A stretch of DNA of 64,000 nt from Callipepla californica brunnescens. Its lineage: Eukaryota > Chordata > Aves > Galliformes > Odontophoridae. Made by a program: the position numbers and the translations under genes. The notes beneath the pieces are model-generated. The model ran no database searches. It was not told the DNA's origin and worked only from the letters and a program-made list of their open reading frames with translations. The stretch spans positions 591,001-655,000 of the forward strand of contig JALIRH010000074.1 of NCBI GenBank assembly GCA_023055505.1. The letters run 5' to 3'. This document shows, piece after piece, positions 36,691 through 49,870 of the stretch (position 1 is the first letter of the stretch; every line of letters starts with the position of its first letter).

Positions 36691-39600
36691 TCCATTCTTA
36701 GTGTCTGAAATACGAGACTTGAAAATTAAGACAAGTGGATGATACAAACTTTTGAGTTAGAAACTGAGAGATAAGCCTCCCTCCCACCACCTCTTTTTTT
36801 CTTGTAAAGATCTGTTGGATACAGCATCACCTCAATTATAATGAAATAGCAAAGAAATTCCACATTGGGAAAGGTTTTCTGAGGGTATATTCTCAGTTAC
36901 TGCTGAAGATTAAAAATAACTTTCTCAAGCAATAAATTGGTTGAGACAGTAACAGGCCCAAAATCATAGTGAAATCTAGTAATGAAATATTAATGCTACC
37001 ATGTTAAGCTGGGAAAATCATAAAAATTCATTTTGCAGAGCAGCATAGATCCTATTAACTGGTGTCCTGAGCTAGCTGGATTTTAACGCGCAGGGCATTC
37101 TGCTTGTGTCCTATGTACAGTTCCTATTAGCAGAAAAGATGACCAGACTCTTACGGCATGTAACTGCTTCAGGAAAGCAAAGAAACCATGTTGGAGCACA
37201 TGGCAGTAGCTCTCTAGAATTAGAAGGCATGTTGCGAGTGACACAAAGAGAGCTGTCAAGTACCTGGAGCTTTGCTTTACTGCTCTGCTAAATGGCCATT
37301 GTAGAGTTGTGGCAGACGTACAGGAGAATTTTATTTCTAGGGCAACATTATTTTGTGTGAAACTGAAATTAGATAAAAACTAGGCATAAAGGTATGTTTG
37401 AATTTCAGTTGATCTTTGTATGCTGAAAGGACCTCCCTCGGTTACTCAGTCTAGCTGCAGGCTTTCTTTCAGGTCCTGGAACCTGCAGCCTTCAGAAGTC
37501 AGGCCAATTTAAATTGTGTAGATTTTACTGCTTTACATAGCCCATTTGAATTCTGTAGGTTTAAAAACCTGCAAGGTAAATAGGTACACTCTGCATATGC
37601 CTGTCCTACTGTCTCAGGCTGTGGCTTTCATGGCACAATTAAATAAGGTGAGCAGAGGAATACTTGCAAGGTCCAGCCACATGTCACTGACCACAGGTGG
37701 TGCTTTCCAGAGCAGAAGGGGCAGCTCATTCACTATCCAACCAAGGTAACCCTGTGTTATCAATATCCTTCATCCTCTAGCTTTTGTCACCTCTCTGACA
37801 CGCTGCAGGGCAGCAGTGCATTATTAGCAATGGCCATAGCCCAACTAGAGATGGCGGCATTAAGCTCAGAGATGTAACAAGGACTGCATATTTTGTTCCA
37901 CTGGCTGAAAGGAAGGACGTGAATCTGGCAGCTGAACTGGTATCGTTAGCCCAAGAGTAGTGATGCCTGATGTCACACTTGGGCTGAGGCAGCGAAGGGA
38001 AGAGCCCAGAGGTTCACTTAGAGATTGGCACCTCCAGAGAGGAAAGAGTACTCAGGATCTGAGCAGGAGTGGATAGAGAATCAGACCTTGCCACAGAGCT
38101 CATACTTGTCTGGAGAAGGGACAGAGGCACAGATTTTTCCAGAAATCAGTATTGGAAGGAAAAAGCTGAGTCCGAGACAGAGTCTTGAAGGGGATATCCC
38201 AACCCACAGGGCTGGCTTTGTTCCTAGGGTGGACAGGAAGCTTGGGGCTGAGCTGCCCCCAGGTCAGGGCCGTGAACATCAGCAGCTTGTCCCAGCATCC
38301 AGCAGGAATCCTGCTCCTCATCAAGGCCTGGGCCTTTCCTGTTGCCTGGCAGCCACAGAGTTTTGAGACTGTTACCTCCAGGACATCATTACGATGGTTT
38401 TTTTTCTCTAGGGACTGAATACTGTAGGGGTTTGCACCCCTTGAAGATTCAGAGGAGAATTCAAATCAAATCAAATACAGAGTTGCTTTGCTGCCTGAGT
38501 GCCAAGGATAAGAATGCTAAACAAAAATATCCCAGCAGTTTCCAGTACTATGCCCGTGAGCATCACCTCACAGCCCTGGTCCCTCGGCGCACATGGACAT
38601 CGCTGACCTGAACTGTGCTGTTTGCTGAAGGCAAGAGCCTCACAGAGCTGCCAAGGGGACACTGCAGGGTGGCTTTGCTGTGTACGTGTGCCCCAGGGCA
38701 GCGTCTCGGTGTGCTGAGACTCTCATCTGAGGGCTGAAAGGCAGCAGAAAGCATAATCTGTTTTAATGGATCCTTCTGCTGCTGTTGAATAGCTCCCTGG
38801 TTTGGATTACTTCTGCTGCAGGCACGATTAGTCAGCATTTGAGAGGGCAGGGGGTCTCAGCAGGGAGTCCACAGCTAGCTAAGAATAGGAGCCAAACATT
38901 ATTTCCTGGCTTATTTGGGAGAAAAGCCTGAAGAGAGCAGAAAGTTTGTCCTCATTGTTTGCCTGGGTAGGGGAGCAGTCGCAGAGGTGATGAGACAAAC
39001 ACTTGAGGATGGCTGATAGCACTGGAGTGCAGAGTAAACAAGGAGATGGCACTGGATTGCAGGGCATGGAAAAACATTGGGAAGAAAACCTTACTGAAAT
39101 CACGTGAGGTCACTAAAACAACTGAAAGGACGCACAAATGCTTCTCACCTCTTTCCACCTGAAAGAGCTGGGCATGTTGAAAAAATGCTCGTGTTTGCCT
39201 TTGAATAATGAAATAAAATATAATGGTCAGTAAAGTTAAGAGTAAATCAGTTCTGTTTGCACCGGAAGGCAGCCTGGATTGCCCTGAAACACTGAAGCCA
39301 TCTGCAGTTCCCACATTGATTTTCTTCTCCACGGCACGGAACATACAAAGCCAGCAGGAGCCTTTGAGTACTCTCTCAGCTGCATGGAGAAAACAGATAA
39401 AGCCCTCTGGGCCTCCTGCATGTCTGTGTGCAGCCTCACCTGTGTGACACCTGGCTGTGCCCAGCGCAGGAACCAGCACAGCGAGCTGGGAAACCTGCTG
39501 AATTGGCGTATTTGTGTGGAGGGGGAAATGCTGCCAGGGAACAACGACCTGCCTCTTCTCTACAATGCACCGGTGTGCAGCATCCCAACAGGAGCAGCAT

Positions 39601-42600
39601 CGTTTTGTGCCAAGTGCCTCGGAGACAGAGGAGACTGTGCCCAATTCAGTGGAAATAAAAAGCAACCTCCTATTTGTATTATTTGCTGCTCTAGTGAAAA
39701 CCGTGCTTCCCCTGATCCATCAGAAAATACTGTTTTCACTTTTCAGGCAACCACAGTTTTTGGCTTTTTCAAGTGAAAATACCTGGTTAAGTGTCCCAGA
39801 AGGGAGGCAGCTTTCTGCACTGTGCCTGATGTGCCACTGCCCAGAGGATGGTTGCACCAGGAGCGGACCCCATGCCTCCAGCTGCTGGAAAACTTTATTC
39901 TCCATCAAGCCAAGTGGCTAAGCAGCACATGGCAGTTCCTGCATCCCTCCTTTAATTAGACACTCAGAAAAGTGAGAATAGCATCAAATAAGGTGAGGTC
40001 CCACTATTAATAACCAGCGAGTGTATATTTAGATTCAAATAAAAACCTAAGAGCTAAAGAAGAGACAAAAAGAACCTTTGATGTTCCTGGGCTCATGTGA
40101 GCTCTCAAGTCAGGGGTCAGCCCCCATCACAGGGCTCAGAGCTGTGGCAGTGCTCTCTCCTTGCATTTGGCATAGCTGCAACTGGTCACAGTGTACACAG
40201 CAGGGAGCAAGGCTGCCTGACCTGCCTGCCCTGTGGTGTATCTGCATCTCCTGGAAAGCCAGTAAAGGGCACCAAACCCATCCCCTGGCCCCACAAAGCA
40301 GAAGGCTGGGTGTCCCCATCACTCCTGGCAATGCTCAGCGTGGGAACGGCAGTACTGCTGCTCTGCTGCAGCACCGTGTCCTGCAGAAAGCCACAAATGT
40401 CAGAGGAAGATGATGGAGTATGAATTCAAAGGTTAGCCTATTTTTTCCCCTAAGCTGTAAAGGAGGGAATCACTATCTTCTGAGATGGATAGTACCATTA
40501 ATCAGGCACTGAAGGGAGTTCGGTCCCTTGTACAGTGCCAAATCATCCGGACTTTTATCTTCACAGCCCTGCGCAGACAAATCCGGGCATGCTGGTGATG
40601 ATGGGATGGGGGATGGGGATGGAGTTATTAGGGGGAAATTTTTGAAGCATAAACAGAATTTCAGCAAAAGGTTGTTCCTGCCATGACATGATTATAAATG
40701 AGATGATCAGCCACAAAGAACATTATTTTTCATGGCTTTAGCTGTTCCAGCAGTAGAAGTAAAAAAATTTAAAGGAAAAGGGAAGGAGTTCTTTAAAAAA
40801 TTCCAGTTACTTTAATTAATGCCAATAGCATTAAAATATTATGGCTTGAATGCTTATGAAAAGTCTCTTTTATTCATTAAATTTCCTAGACCCAATGTAA
40901 TTAGAATTCTTAACATTCATGATCTCTCAGCATTGGCTTCCAAAATTAATGGTCTGAGGAATTTTTTACAGCAGATGACCTGGGTTTAAAAATAAACGTA
41001 TCGCAGCAGTAAACAGCTTTTTGTAAAGAAGGTGCACCATTTAACTACAACTTCTGAGGAGGAGAATGCCCTCCATTTTCTCTCATCCCGATTTCTCTGT
41101 TCAGAGGCCATATCGAAAGGCTGGAATTTCCCATACTCTATGTGTAGGAAATCCCTACAGCGTCACTTTTCAGGTTGCTTATCCATGTGCTGCAGAAGCT
41201 GAGAGGGCTGTGATGAATGCAGCGTCCATGGGGAGGTGTCCTGGATGGGGTGTCTAAATGGTGACCCACAGACCTGGCTGCTGCAGCTCCTCCAGGAACC
41301 TGGCCCAAGTCTCCTCTATGCCAGCATGGCTGAATTAATTCCCCTCGTGGTCTGGATGCCGGGATATGAGTGATCTTCACACCCACAGCACGGTGATAGG
41401 ACCACAGGGAACACCTTGCTCTGATGCTCTAGCCAGGCAATAATACCCAGTAACTCATGGAGTGTGAGGCTGCTCTGAGGGAAGTGCTGTGTGAGCAGCT
41501 CTGCTTGGGGCTGGAAGGGGCAGCCCTGTTTGGGGTGAGCTGCAGGACAGGATCTGCAATGTTTTTTTGGTTTTCCCACTGCAGAAAGTCTTTACTGAGG
41601 AAGTTGGGATGGATTTTTTTCAAGTGCTCTCACACAGCCACACTTACACGGATTTTTACGGCAGCAATGAAAGGAACATACTTAATGCAAAGGTCACGAG
41701 TCGGCTAAATTTTGGCTCCCCTATCCAAAGCACGAGGAGACGTGGTGCATCTTAAAGAGAAGGATGTCAGTTCTTTTTCTCTCTTACCATTACAAAACAG
41801 TGCATTGTTCCCTGGCCTTGCCCTTGGGAATAGCTATATTGTTTTGGCTGAAGCTTTCCAAAAAAATTCAGCCTGAGGCAGATGCCCAGAATGGAAAATG
41901 ACAAGTTGCTGGTCAAAATATGACAGTTATAAGCAGCTGAAAGTAGGGTCTTGTAATTGGGAATGTCAGACGGTCTTGACAGTAGGCAGTGCTACCAGCC
42001 CACCGACCTCAGGAAGGCTGCTCAGGATTTGTGCGTAGGTGGAGCACTGAGTGCACCTCCTTGTAGCCCTGCTGGTTTCATATGTGCTGCAGAAAGGGGC
42101 AGCAGACGCTGCTTTCCTGGGTGTTAAAGCATGGCAAGCACTGCCGCCAGCTTTGTCCTCTATTCGGCCCTGAGCTGGAGATGGCTGCCAGCTCAGCACA
42201 ACCCGCTGCTGCCTCCCAGACAGGGAAAGGGGACAGAGCCAGAGCTGTGCAGCCAGGCATTCCCCAGCTCCCCACAGCTGCTGCTTATTGGGGAGCTGGT
42301 GTCCCCACCTCATGGTTGCTAAACTGAAGGCTTCGGGAGCAATGTCACAGGGAACGGGTGCAGGCCTCTGCCTGCAGCCCCGTGTACTCTGGAAGTGTCC
42401 TGTGCTTCTCTTTGCTTCTCATCCTGCTACAAGTGCAGCGGGTGGGTTTGCATCTGTGAGCTCTCTGCCAGCTTCATTACAGGGCACTGTGACTTGAAGA
42501 AGGAAGGCTGCAACAGGCCCCAGCCGCTGCACGCACCTCCGCGGGGTGTGATTCCCATCCCTGGCACAGGGACAGCTCCCAGCACCGCAGTCACTCACTG

Positions 42601-45600
42601 TGCTTTCATTAAGGTTTATATTTAACTTTCCCCCAGCACCTGGGACCAGGAGGAGTATGTTGGTGTCTCAGAGCTGGAACACTACATTGAATTACCTTGT
42701 TGGTTTATCTGGTCATAATAGCGGGGAAGATCCCACTGCTATAGTTAAGAGTCTGTCAGCATTTCCATTATAAACCTCCTAGTCTCAGGAGATTTCAACT
42801 TAGCTGTAAAAATCTGTTTCCATTGCGCAAACTTCGTTTATAACATGGCACAGAACTATATTTTATCTTTTAATATTGAAAATACACACATAGTTCCTAC
42901 AGAAGTATGTATGTGTGTATCTGAAGAGGTACTGGTCTCTAGCACAGGGAGCAACCTGTTCAGTGTCATCTCTCCTTTTCAGTTCAGCTGACAAAACATC
43001 ACTCTGGCCATTTTCACAGATAAGATACTGCAGTTTGTCTCTTTCATTACTGGCACATGAACTCATTTTATATATATAATATATGCTAATGTGATCATTC
43101 ACAAGTGCAGTGCCGTCGGTGTGAAGGAAACGTTTGAGGTTTGGCACAAAGGCTGCTTGTCCTTCTTTCCCCTTTGTTCTAGATGCTGATTCAAGGACAA
43201 TCCCTGCAAGCTCTGAAAAAGCAAAGCCAAACCTCTGACCAGCTGCCTGGCAGGGAGGGTTTGGCAGATGTGTCATCGTGGGTTTCTGTGCTGTGCTCTG
43301 CAGGGCAAGAAGGAAGAGGGAACTGAGGCACAGCCCTGCGGGTCCCTGAGAAGCATGAATCTCAGATTTTTTTCTTTTCTCTGAATGCAGGCTGGTGCAG
43401 AAGGAAGGCTCCTTCATCCTTCTGAGAGGAGATTGATGATTGCAAGACACAGAGCAGGATGTGCCATGCAGTGAGCCTCCGTGGTGAGTGTCACAGCAAC
43501 AACTTCCCTAGAAAATTCACCATTTTCTTCTTCTTCTGGAAAAAAAATTGCTCTTTCTGTTTTTCCTCGTCTTTTCTGGCCTTTTAAAAGTCATGGCAAA
43601 GCAGTTAGTGTTCTGGAGATCCAGAAGTGCTCCTGTTCTCCTCTTGTGACTGCGCTGCTTGTCCAAGTGACTCTGACAAGGTACCTTTGTGTTGGCTGCA
43701 CTGCCTGTCTGCTTCTGCTTCCCACCCAGATGTAGCACTCCTTTCTTCCTGCAAATTTGGTGACACTGCTGAATTTGATGCAGTTTGCACAGGTAGGACT
43801 TAACCTTCAACCTCTGCCACCTTCACTGGAGGCATCTTCCAAGTGAAGTCAGGGTTTTCTCGCTCACAGCTTTCCTTCCTCTTCTTCAGAGATGTCTTCT
43901 TTTAACAGTTCTGTTTGGATTCCCTCCCTGTACACGCTCTTCTACCTCCTTGACAAGGCTCATTTTTCAGGATAGAGGTTATATTTCTCATCAAAATGCT
44001 GGCAAAAATAAGGGCCACATAGGCCCATGGACCAGCTGATGGAAATTCATCTAAATCCCATGCTGACGGTTCCCCACCAATAGCCAAGCCTATGCAGGCA
44101 TGGCTGCGAGCCCATGATTCAGCAACTTTCACTGATTAATCAAGTCACTTCATTTTTTATGCATGCAAGTTTGCCCAAGGCAGCTGTGTTCAGTCGCTCT
44201 CTCGTCAGAACATTAGCAGTGCTGTGGATGTCACAGGGTTTGTGATATTGATATAAATACATATAGATATGCGTAGGTTTCTGATTAGGTTGAGATTTTG
44301 AATACTCTTTAGTGGCTTTCGTTCAGTTGATAGAATCCCTTCTGCACATTGACATGCACGTTGTACTCTGATGCTGCATTTCTTAATTACCGATACACTT
44401 TATCTGAGCAAAACATGTAACAGGCCCCTTAGCATAAATTATACTTGTGTGTGTGCTGAGAGCCCTTCCCAGGTGTGAGGGGATAAACACGTTACGAAGC
44501 ACGCACACCTCAGAGCGGCTTCAGGGAATCTTCTCACTTTCTGAAAAATGCTGCTACATCCCTTAAGAACACCAATGTGGAGCACTCGGGGCTGGGGCCG
44601 AGGGAAGCTGTGTTTCCTGCCCCGTGTGTCCTGCATGACCTCATGGGATGCTGGGGATGCAGTGTAGGCTTCTAGGTACTGATGGGTTTGGTAGCATGGT
44701 ATGCTGTGCCTTGAGGCAGCTCTTGTACTGAGCAGCGAGGCACGTTTTGCTGGCAGCCTCAGCTCACAGAAGTCACCGCCTTTCTTGGCTATGGACAGGG
44801 ATTCAGCTCTGTGTCACATCCCAAACACTGCCCCTTGCCTTAATGCAGGACCTGCAGGAGCTCAGGACGTGGGACTCGGGATCGTGTGGCTCTGCCAGGT
44901 GTAAAATTAAGAGCACACCTTAAGCGTGTTAAGAAATGAGGAAGGAATATTAGAATATGAACAGTAGGCTTCAGTGGAGTCAGAGGGATACAGATATTGG
45001 TGTTCGCTGGAATTTTTTTTTTATGGCAGCAGTATTTGTTGATGTTTATTTTTCTTCTCTTCAGTAGAGCTATGTTTGTTAATAATTCTAATAATAAAAC
45101 ATCCACAACAATTGTGAGATTTGCCAAATTTTCAAAATTGCGGCTGAACTGAATAGAAAAAAAGGGATTTCTATCTTTTTTCTTTCTCATTTCTTTTGTT
45201 TTTCTTCCTCTTTTTTATCTCTCCCTAAACCCACAGCTCCCGGTGTGCAGTGGCAGCACCTCCACAGCGCCCGCGGCCACCGGGAGTGCAAACACACTCC
45301 ATAGGCTCCTCATTGTCACTGGAACAATTATTGCAAATGAACAGACATCACAAACAAACAGAAACCCAACCCTGCTAGAACCTACTCACAGATGGACAAA
45401 TCTGTGATTGTTTTCGTGATCTTTTGCAATGTGTTTGCAGGTTTCTACAGCCTTGTTTAAATTCAAGCAAGGACCTTTTTGCACCAACTTTGCAGGATTT
45501 CATTTGTGAGTTGTACATTTAATTCTCCACAGCAGATGGTGATGTGTGGGTGTACTGCTGTATATTTGCAACAGATTCCTTATCCTACAAAATTAATTAA

Positions 45601-48572
45601 GTGTCTCATGTGCTGATATAAAATCAGAATTGCATTGTTTGTAAAAAGCTAATTCTTGCATATCGTTTCTCTGGGACCCGTGCAACTCGAGCACAGCGTA
45701 AGGAAGAGAAGGCTCCGTGCTCCTCCAACACACATGGCAGTGCTGTCAGTCCCGTGTGCAGCCTAAGAGCTCGAGATCTGCGTGTTTAGGTCACTGAAAT
45801 AAATGTCCTCATTTGATAGTCTTGTGGCTTTAGGATAGCTTTCCCTGGGGCCTGACAGGGCACCATTGTCCGTGCAGCTGCTGCTGGGAGGAATCCTGGC
45901 TCCCAGTGGCCCTCGGTGCAACGTTGATGGCTTCTGGGGTGGGACCCTGCACTCAGCACACAGTGTGCATTAGGTTGAGGGACACACAGGGAAGCAGCCT
46001 CGTGCTGTACGCAGCTGGGAGCAAGCAGCAGAGCTGGGGCAAGGCCCCCACTGCCGTGATGTAAGGAGGGCACTTTGATGGGGAGCGGCTCAGGCGGCAT
46101 GCTCGGATTCTGATTTTTTTTTGCTACTTCTGTGAGAAATAATGGGCAGCCTCTTAACATTTAAAATTTGAGCGGAACTTAATACGAAATAGTTGAAGCC
46201 CTTTAAAACGTGCTGGCTTTGTTTACAAATGTGATACAAGCTTGCGGACGGCAAAATGTCAAGCTTGGTGTGAAAAGCAGCTGCTGGTGCGTGTGTGTGT
46301 TCACCTCCTCCTCCCAGTTCTGCTGAAACGGTATTTCAGAAGATTGCTAATACGATGATAGATGAACCTGTCCGAGGTCGGATGTGGTTGGCTTAATTGC
46401 AGTGTGTGTCTGTCCCTCTGCTTGCCTTCCTTCCTACAGCCCTTCCCGGTGCACTTACAGGGAACGGCTTTCTGAAACGTAGTTAATGGGAACAGGAGCT
46501 GCAGCAGCTCAGTGATGCTCAGTGGGGTGAGTCTCTGTGCTCCCTGCACGCACTGTTTCTGCTGACGGCCCCAGCTGTGCCTGTCACAACAGCACTCGTG
46601 GTCCCCATCCCGTGGCACTGAGCCCTCACCACTCCTGGGATCACAGTGCCTGCTCAGCACGGGGTGGGGGCTGCAGGGGCCGGGCACCCTGTGAAGTGTG
46701 CGTGTGGGTTTTGCTTCTTGGTTCCTTCCAGCAGCTCTTGTTTTGCCCACTTCAGAACCTACTGAAGCTCGGCTGCATTGTCTCCATCACTTCTGGGTTT
46801 CAGAAGTCAGTTATTTTTAGACTAGAAATACTGGATTAGCCTGAGATGGCAAAGCTTTTGTAACGTTGTTCTGGATTTGAGCTTTCATTCTGCTCCCAAT
46901 GAACAGTGAATTACTGCTGTGCAGCAAGCCTGGGCTTTGAGCTCCTCAGGTCAGGGAACGAATGAGCCCAGTCCTCACTCGCTGACCTGGCTGTACCTCA
47001 CCTCACCACAGCCACTGAAGGGGACGTGCAAGGTGACAGCCCTGCCTGCTCCAGGTGATGGCAAAGGGACAGTCCCCAGGGCCTTTCTGTAGCTACATCT
47101 ACAGCTGAACCAAGCGCATCCAGCTCCCACACAGTACCGATGGAAGCCATTAATGGTAACAGGGAACTATTCTGCGTGTGAGACCTGCTGTCATAGCAGT
47201 GTCAGCCAAGCCCCCGTGGCAGAAACTCAGGAGCAGCTCAGCACCCTCCCACCACCACCCCTGCCCACCCTCACCCCCCAAGCACAGCACTGAGGGAGCA
47301 CACTCCAACCCCCCAGGTGATTTTCCATTTATGCAGCAGGCTCACTAATTGCAGAGTGATTACCCTTTCATGAAAGGAATATGAAACTTGATTACTTTGA
47401 GTGGTAGGGAGCAGCGGTTCTGATCCCAGCTGCACAGAGCTGTGCTTCAGTATTGCTGGATGTGCTCAGGCAGGATGGGTGTGGGCAAAGGCCCCATCCG
47501 TACACCCAGCACACAGGCACGCTGCTCTCCTACAGCAGGTCAGGACTACCTGACTACTTACTACCACAGCCATAACACCAGCAGAGGCTTTCTGATTTTG
47601 TCAGACAAACGAGTCATTGCACAGCCATGGAAGCACATCCACAAGGTGCTGAAGAACAGCAGCTGAGCTCAAAGCGGACTTAGAGAAATTAGGTCCTTCC
47701 CACCATCAACAGCAAATTCCCCAGAGCACAGACAGGCTCCTGCTGCAACCAGCACAGCCCGTGCTTGAAGCTCACTGTGGTCTGGCCACATGCAGAACAC
47801 AGCAGAGAGGAGGAAATCAAGTAAAATTCAGGTGAAGAGAACAGATGGTGCAGTGTACCTGGTGGCGTTCTATGACAAGCACTAGTGCCCGGGTACTTGG
47901 TTTCTTTCTAAGCGAAGTAACTTCAGATAGAAGGAAAGGGACTGGTGCATGTAAGGACTCTTTCCTCGGGTGTACGTGGAGATGGGGGAATAGGTGGAAG
48001 AGAGCAATTGCTTTAAGGGCAGACTGATTTAAGGATGGGTAAAGCAAGCCGGAAATTTAAGAACCAACTCATTCTGGGGCCTGAAATTAATTATTATAAT
48101 CAACAGGGTAACTTAATCTCACAAAAACACGAGTTTATTAATAGGTGAAGGAGCTGAAAAATTGCACAGTCCATCCAGCCCACTGATATTTCTCCTAATC
48201 TGTTACGAGATTCAATGCTGCAGTTTTACAAGGTACACATTCTCAATTAGTGAATGTTACAGAACATAAACATGAAGTGAATAATTGCATTAATGGGATT
48301 CAAACAAGTCAACTGAAATAGCAACTGTTATAACATGGTGAAAAGAATTAAATTGGGAATGTGGTCACACAGTGTTGTACAACAGGTATGTACACCGTTT
48401 CATATCGCGTGACATTCATAGCATGGTCATAGAAAAGTCAAACTAAATGACTTAGAAAATATTAATGCTGAAATTCTCATCACTTTTGTTTGATACTGAC
48501 TGAGTTAATATTTTCATCGTGTAAAAACATCGTATATGGTAGAAACCCTTCAGCATCTCCCACATTCAAATA
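36691..48572. other. Downstream region of ELAVL4, G+C richer from about 38 kb
   Basis: About 12 kb without a supported gene. G+C rises from about 38000, so stop codons are rarer and many open frames appear, up to 237 residues (38952-39665 minus) and 195 residues (42863-43450 minus). They overlap frames on both strands, have biased low-information composition, and show no domain or splice partners. AT-rich islands at 40735-41015, 45420-45680, 46160-46290 and 47330-47405 stand out and are discussed as possible regulatory elements. No CR1 copy was recognised, a notable contrast with the first 31 kb. Confidence 0.5.
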
Positions 48573-48620
48573 AAGGTACTGAATCACAGTTACAATTTGG
48601 TCTTTGGTGTCAAACGTCTT
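48573..48620. repeat. 47-bp direct repeat, copy A (downstream of ELAVL4 poly(A) site)
   Basis: The segment beginning 'aaaggtactgaatcacagt' matches copy B at 51810-51857 at about 43 of 47 positions, with all four differences being transitions. Weaker similarity continues on the right (in plus orientation) into 'ttcagaaggag'. The minus-strand reading DTKDQIVTVIQYL is open in both copies. The family is not recognised. Confidence 0.85.
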
Positions 48621-48829
48621 AAATGGCAGATTCCTTCTCGCCTTCAGAAGGAGAAAAAACAAATAATGAATATTCTGAGTCTGGTTCAACCGAGACATCT
48701 GTCTCCGAGACCTCGCTTCCGAGATCAGACTAACAAACATCTCCCTCATTGAAGGTGTGGCTGGGATCACTACGACATCTCAACACGGTTAAAAATGTGG
48801 AAAGTCCATAGCCATTCTACACACTTTCA

Positions 48830-48835
48830 TTTATT
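48830..48835 (-). promoter_or_regulatory. ELAVL4: Polyadenylation signal AATAAA, ELAVL4
   Basis: On the minus strand AATAAA is followed within a few bases by GU-rich sequence (GTGTGTAG), which fits cleavage near 48805-48815. The resulting 3' UTR is close to the length I know for mammalian ELAVL4. Other AATAAA hexamers occur inside the UTR, including one directly upstream of the stop-proximal region at 51273-51278, so use of this site is inferred. Confidence 0.6.
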
Positions 48836-49823
48836 GTCTGGACAATTAAAGTACAAATAATTCAAACACAACAAGGTTATGAAAAAAACATTTACAATAC
48901 TTTCCCTCAGAAATGATCTAAACTAGCAAGGTTAACATGAAGTCATTCATTATAACTAAAGTATACAACTGCCTGGTCCTAAGAAAGATTTTTTTAAATT
49001 ATTATTATTCAGATAGTAAAACACATTGTAGAGAAAAGATTCTGACATGCCTTCCCCACTAATGCTTAGCAAATGCATCAAAACTTTCCCAGCAAACTGC
49101 GCTCATTCATAGCAGATGATGTATAAAGGTTTCCCTGAACATTGAATGAGTGTTCCTTTAAACTAAAATCTAACATTGTTAAAGTAAAAAACTGATAAAA
49201 TTATGATGCAGCCTTTGCTTTAGTTATTTGTCTACTACAAAAGTTTGCCTCTTCAGTGTGAAAAAACAATACTTAGTCTACATGCAGTTAGTGGGTATAG
49301 CATGGAAAAAATGCACAAAATAAGCACAAGTTATAAATAACCATAACGTTTTATTACCATTAAGACTAAACTTGTATTGAAAAGATTTTATATAACAAGA
49401 CAAGAAAAGCAATAGCAAATTTAACTATCAACTAGATTATGCATAGCGAGTAACTGTTTCTAGTACTCAGGGAAGAGCATGACCCTTTTTTGTTTTAAAT
49501 ATATAACCGTACAAAGCACAAACATACTAAAATGATCAGTGCACTGGACATGGGAGAGCACCCCCTCAGTCATTTTGTTCCCTTAGCTCTGTTTTCCCCA
49601 ATCTGAATTACATTAAAATAAAGACCCAGTTGTTTTCTTTTCTACTGTGCAGTAAGAAAAAATATTCACAACAAACATGACAATATATCAAACAATATTT
49701 CTACACAAGTTACCTTGATACCTCTGTCACTTAAGTATCATAAGAAAACATTTTAAGACATATACAAACAAAACTAGCAAAGTGTTACAACTTATAATAA
49801 ATTAACCAAAAGAAAAAATAACT

Positions 49824-49870
49824 TTATATATATATATATTTATATTATATATACACATACACACACAACA
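49824..49870. repeat. (TA)n/(CA)n microsatellite in the ELAVL4 3' UTR
   Basis: Alternating TA runs (tatatatatata twice) pass into an acacacac stretch at about 49850-49868. In the mRNA this gives a UG/UA-rich segment, a composition bound by several RNA-binding proteins. Confidence 0.85.

Noticed and set aside
38952..39665. Longest open frame in the window (237 residues, minus strand)
   Set aside because: It lies in G+C-richer DNA with equally open overlapping frames on both strands, has no domain, signal peptide or membrane pattern that makes sense, and no splice or promoter context. A chance frame is the simplest reading.
42863..43450. 195-residue open frame on the minus strand
   Set aside because: Composition is unremarkable, it resembles no family, and its C-terminal part translates simple AT-rich sequence such as a tatatata run. 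No supporting exon structure.
48480..48770. 96-residue open frame on the minus strand just past the ELAVL4 poly(A) site
   Set aside because: Not called a gene or an alternative terminal exon: no convincing acceptor and no family match. It is kept only as the context of repeat copy A.
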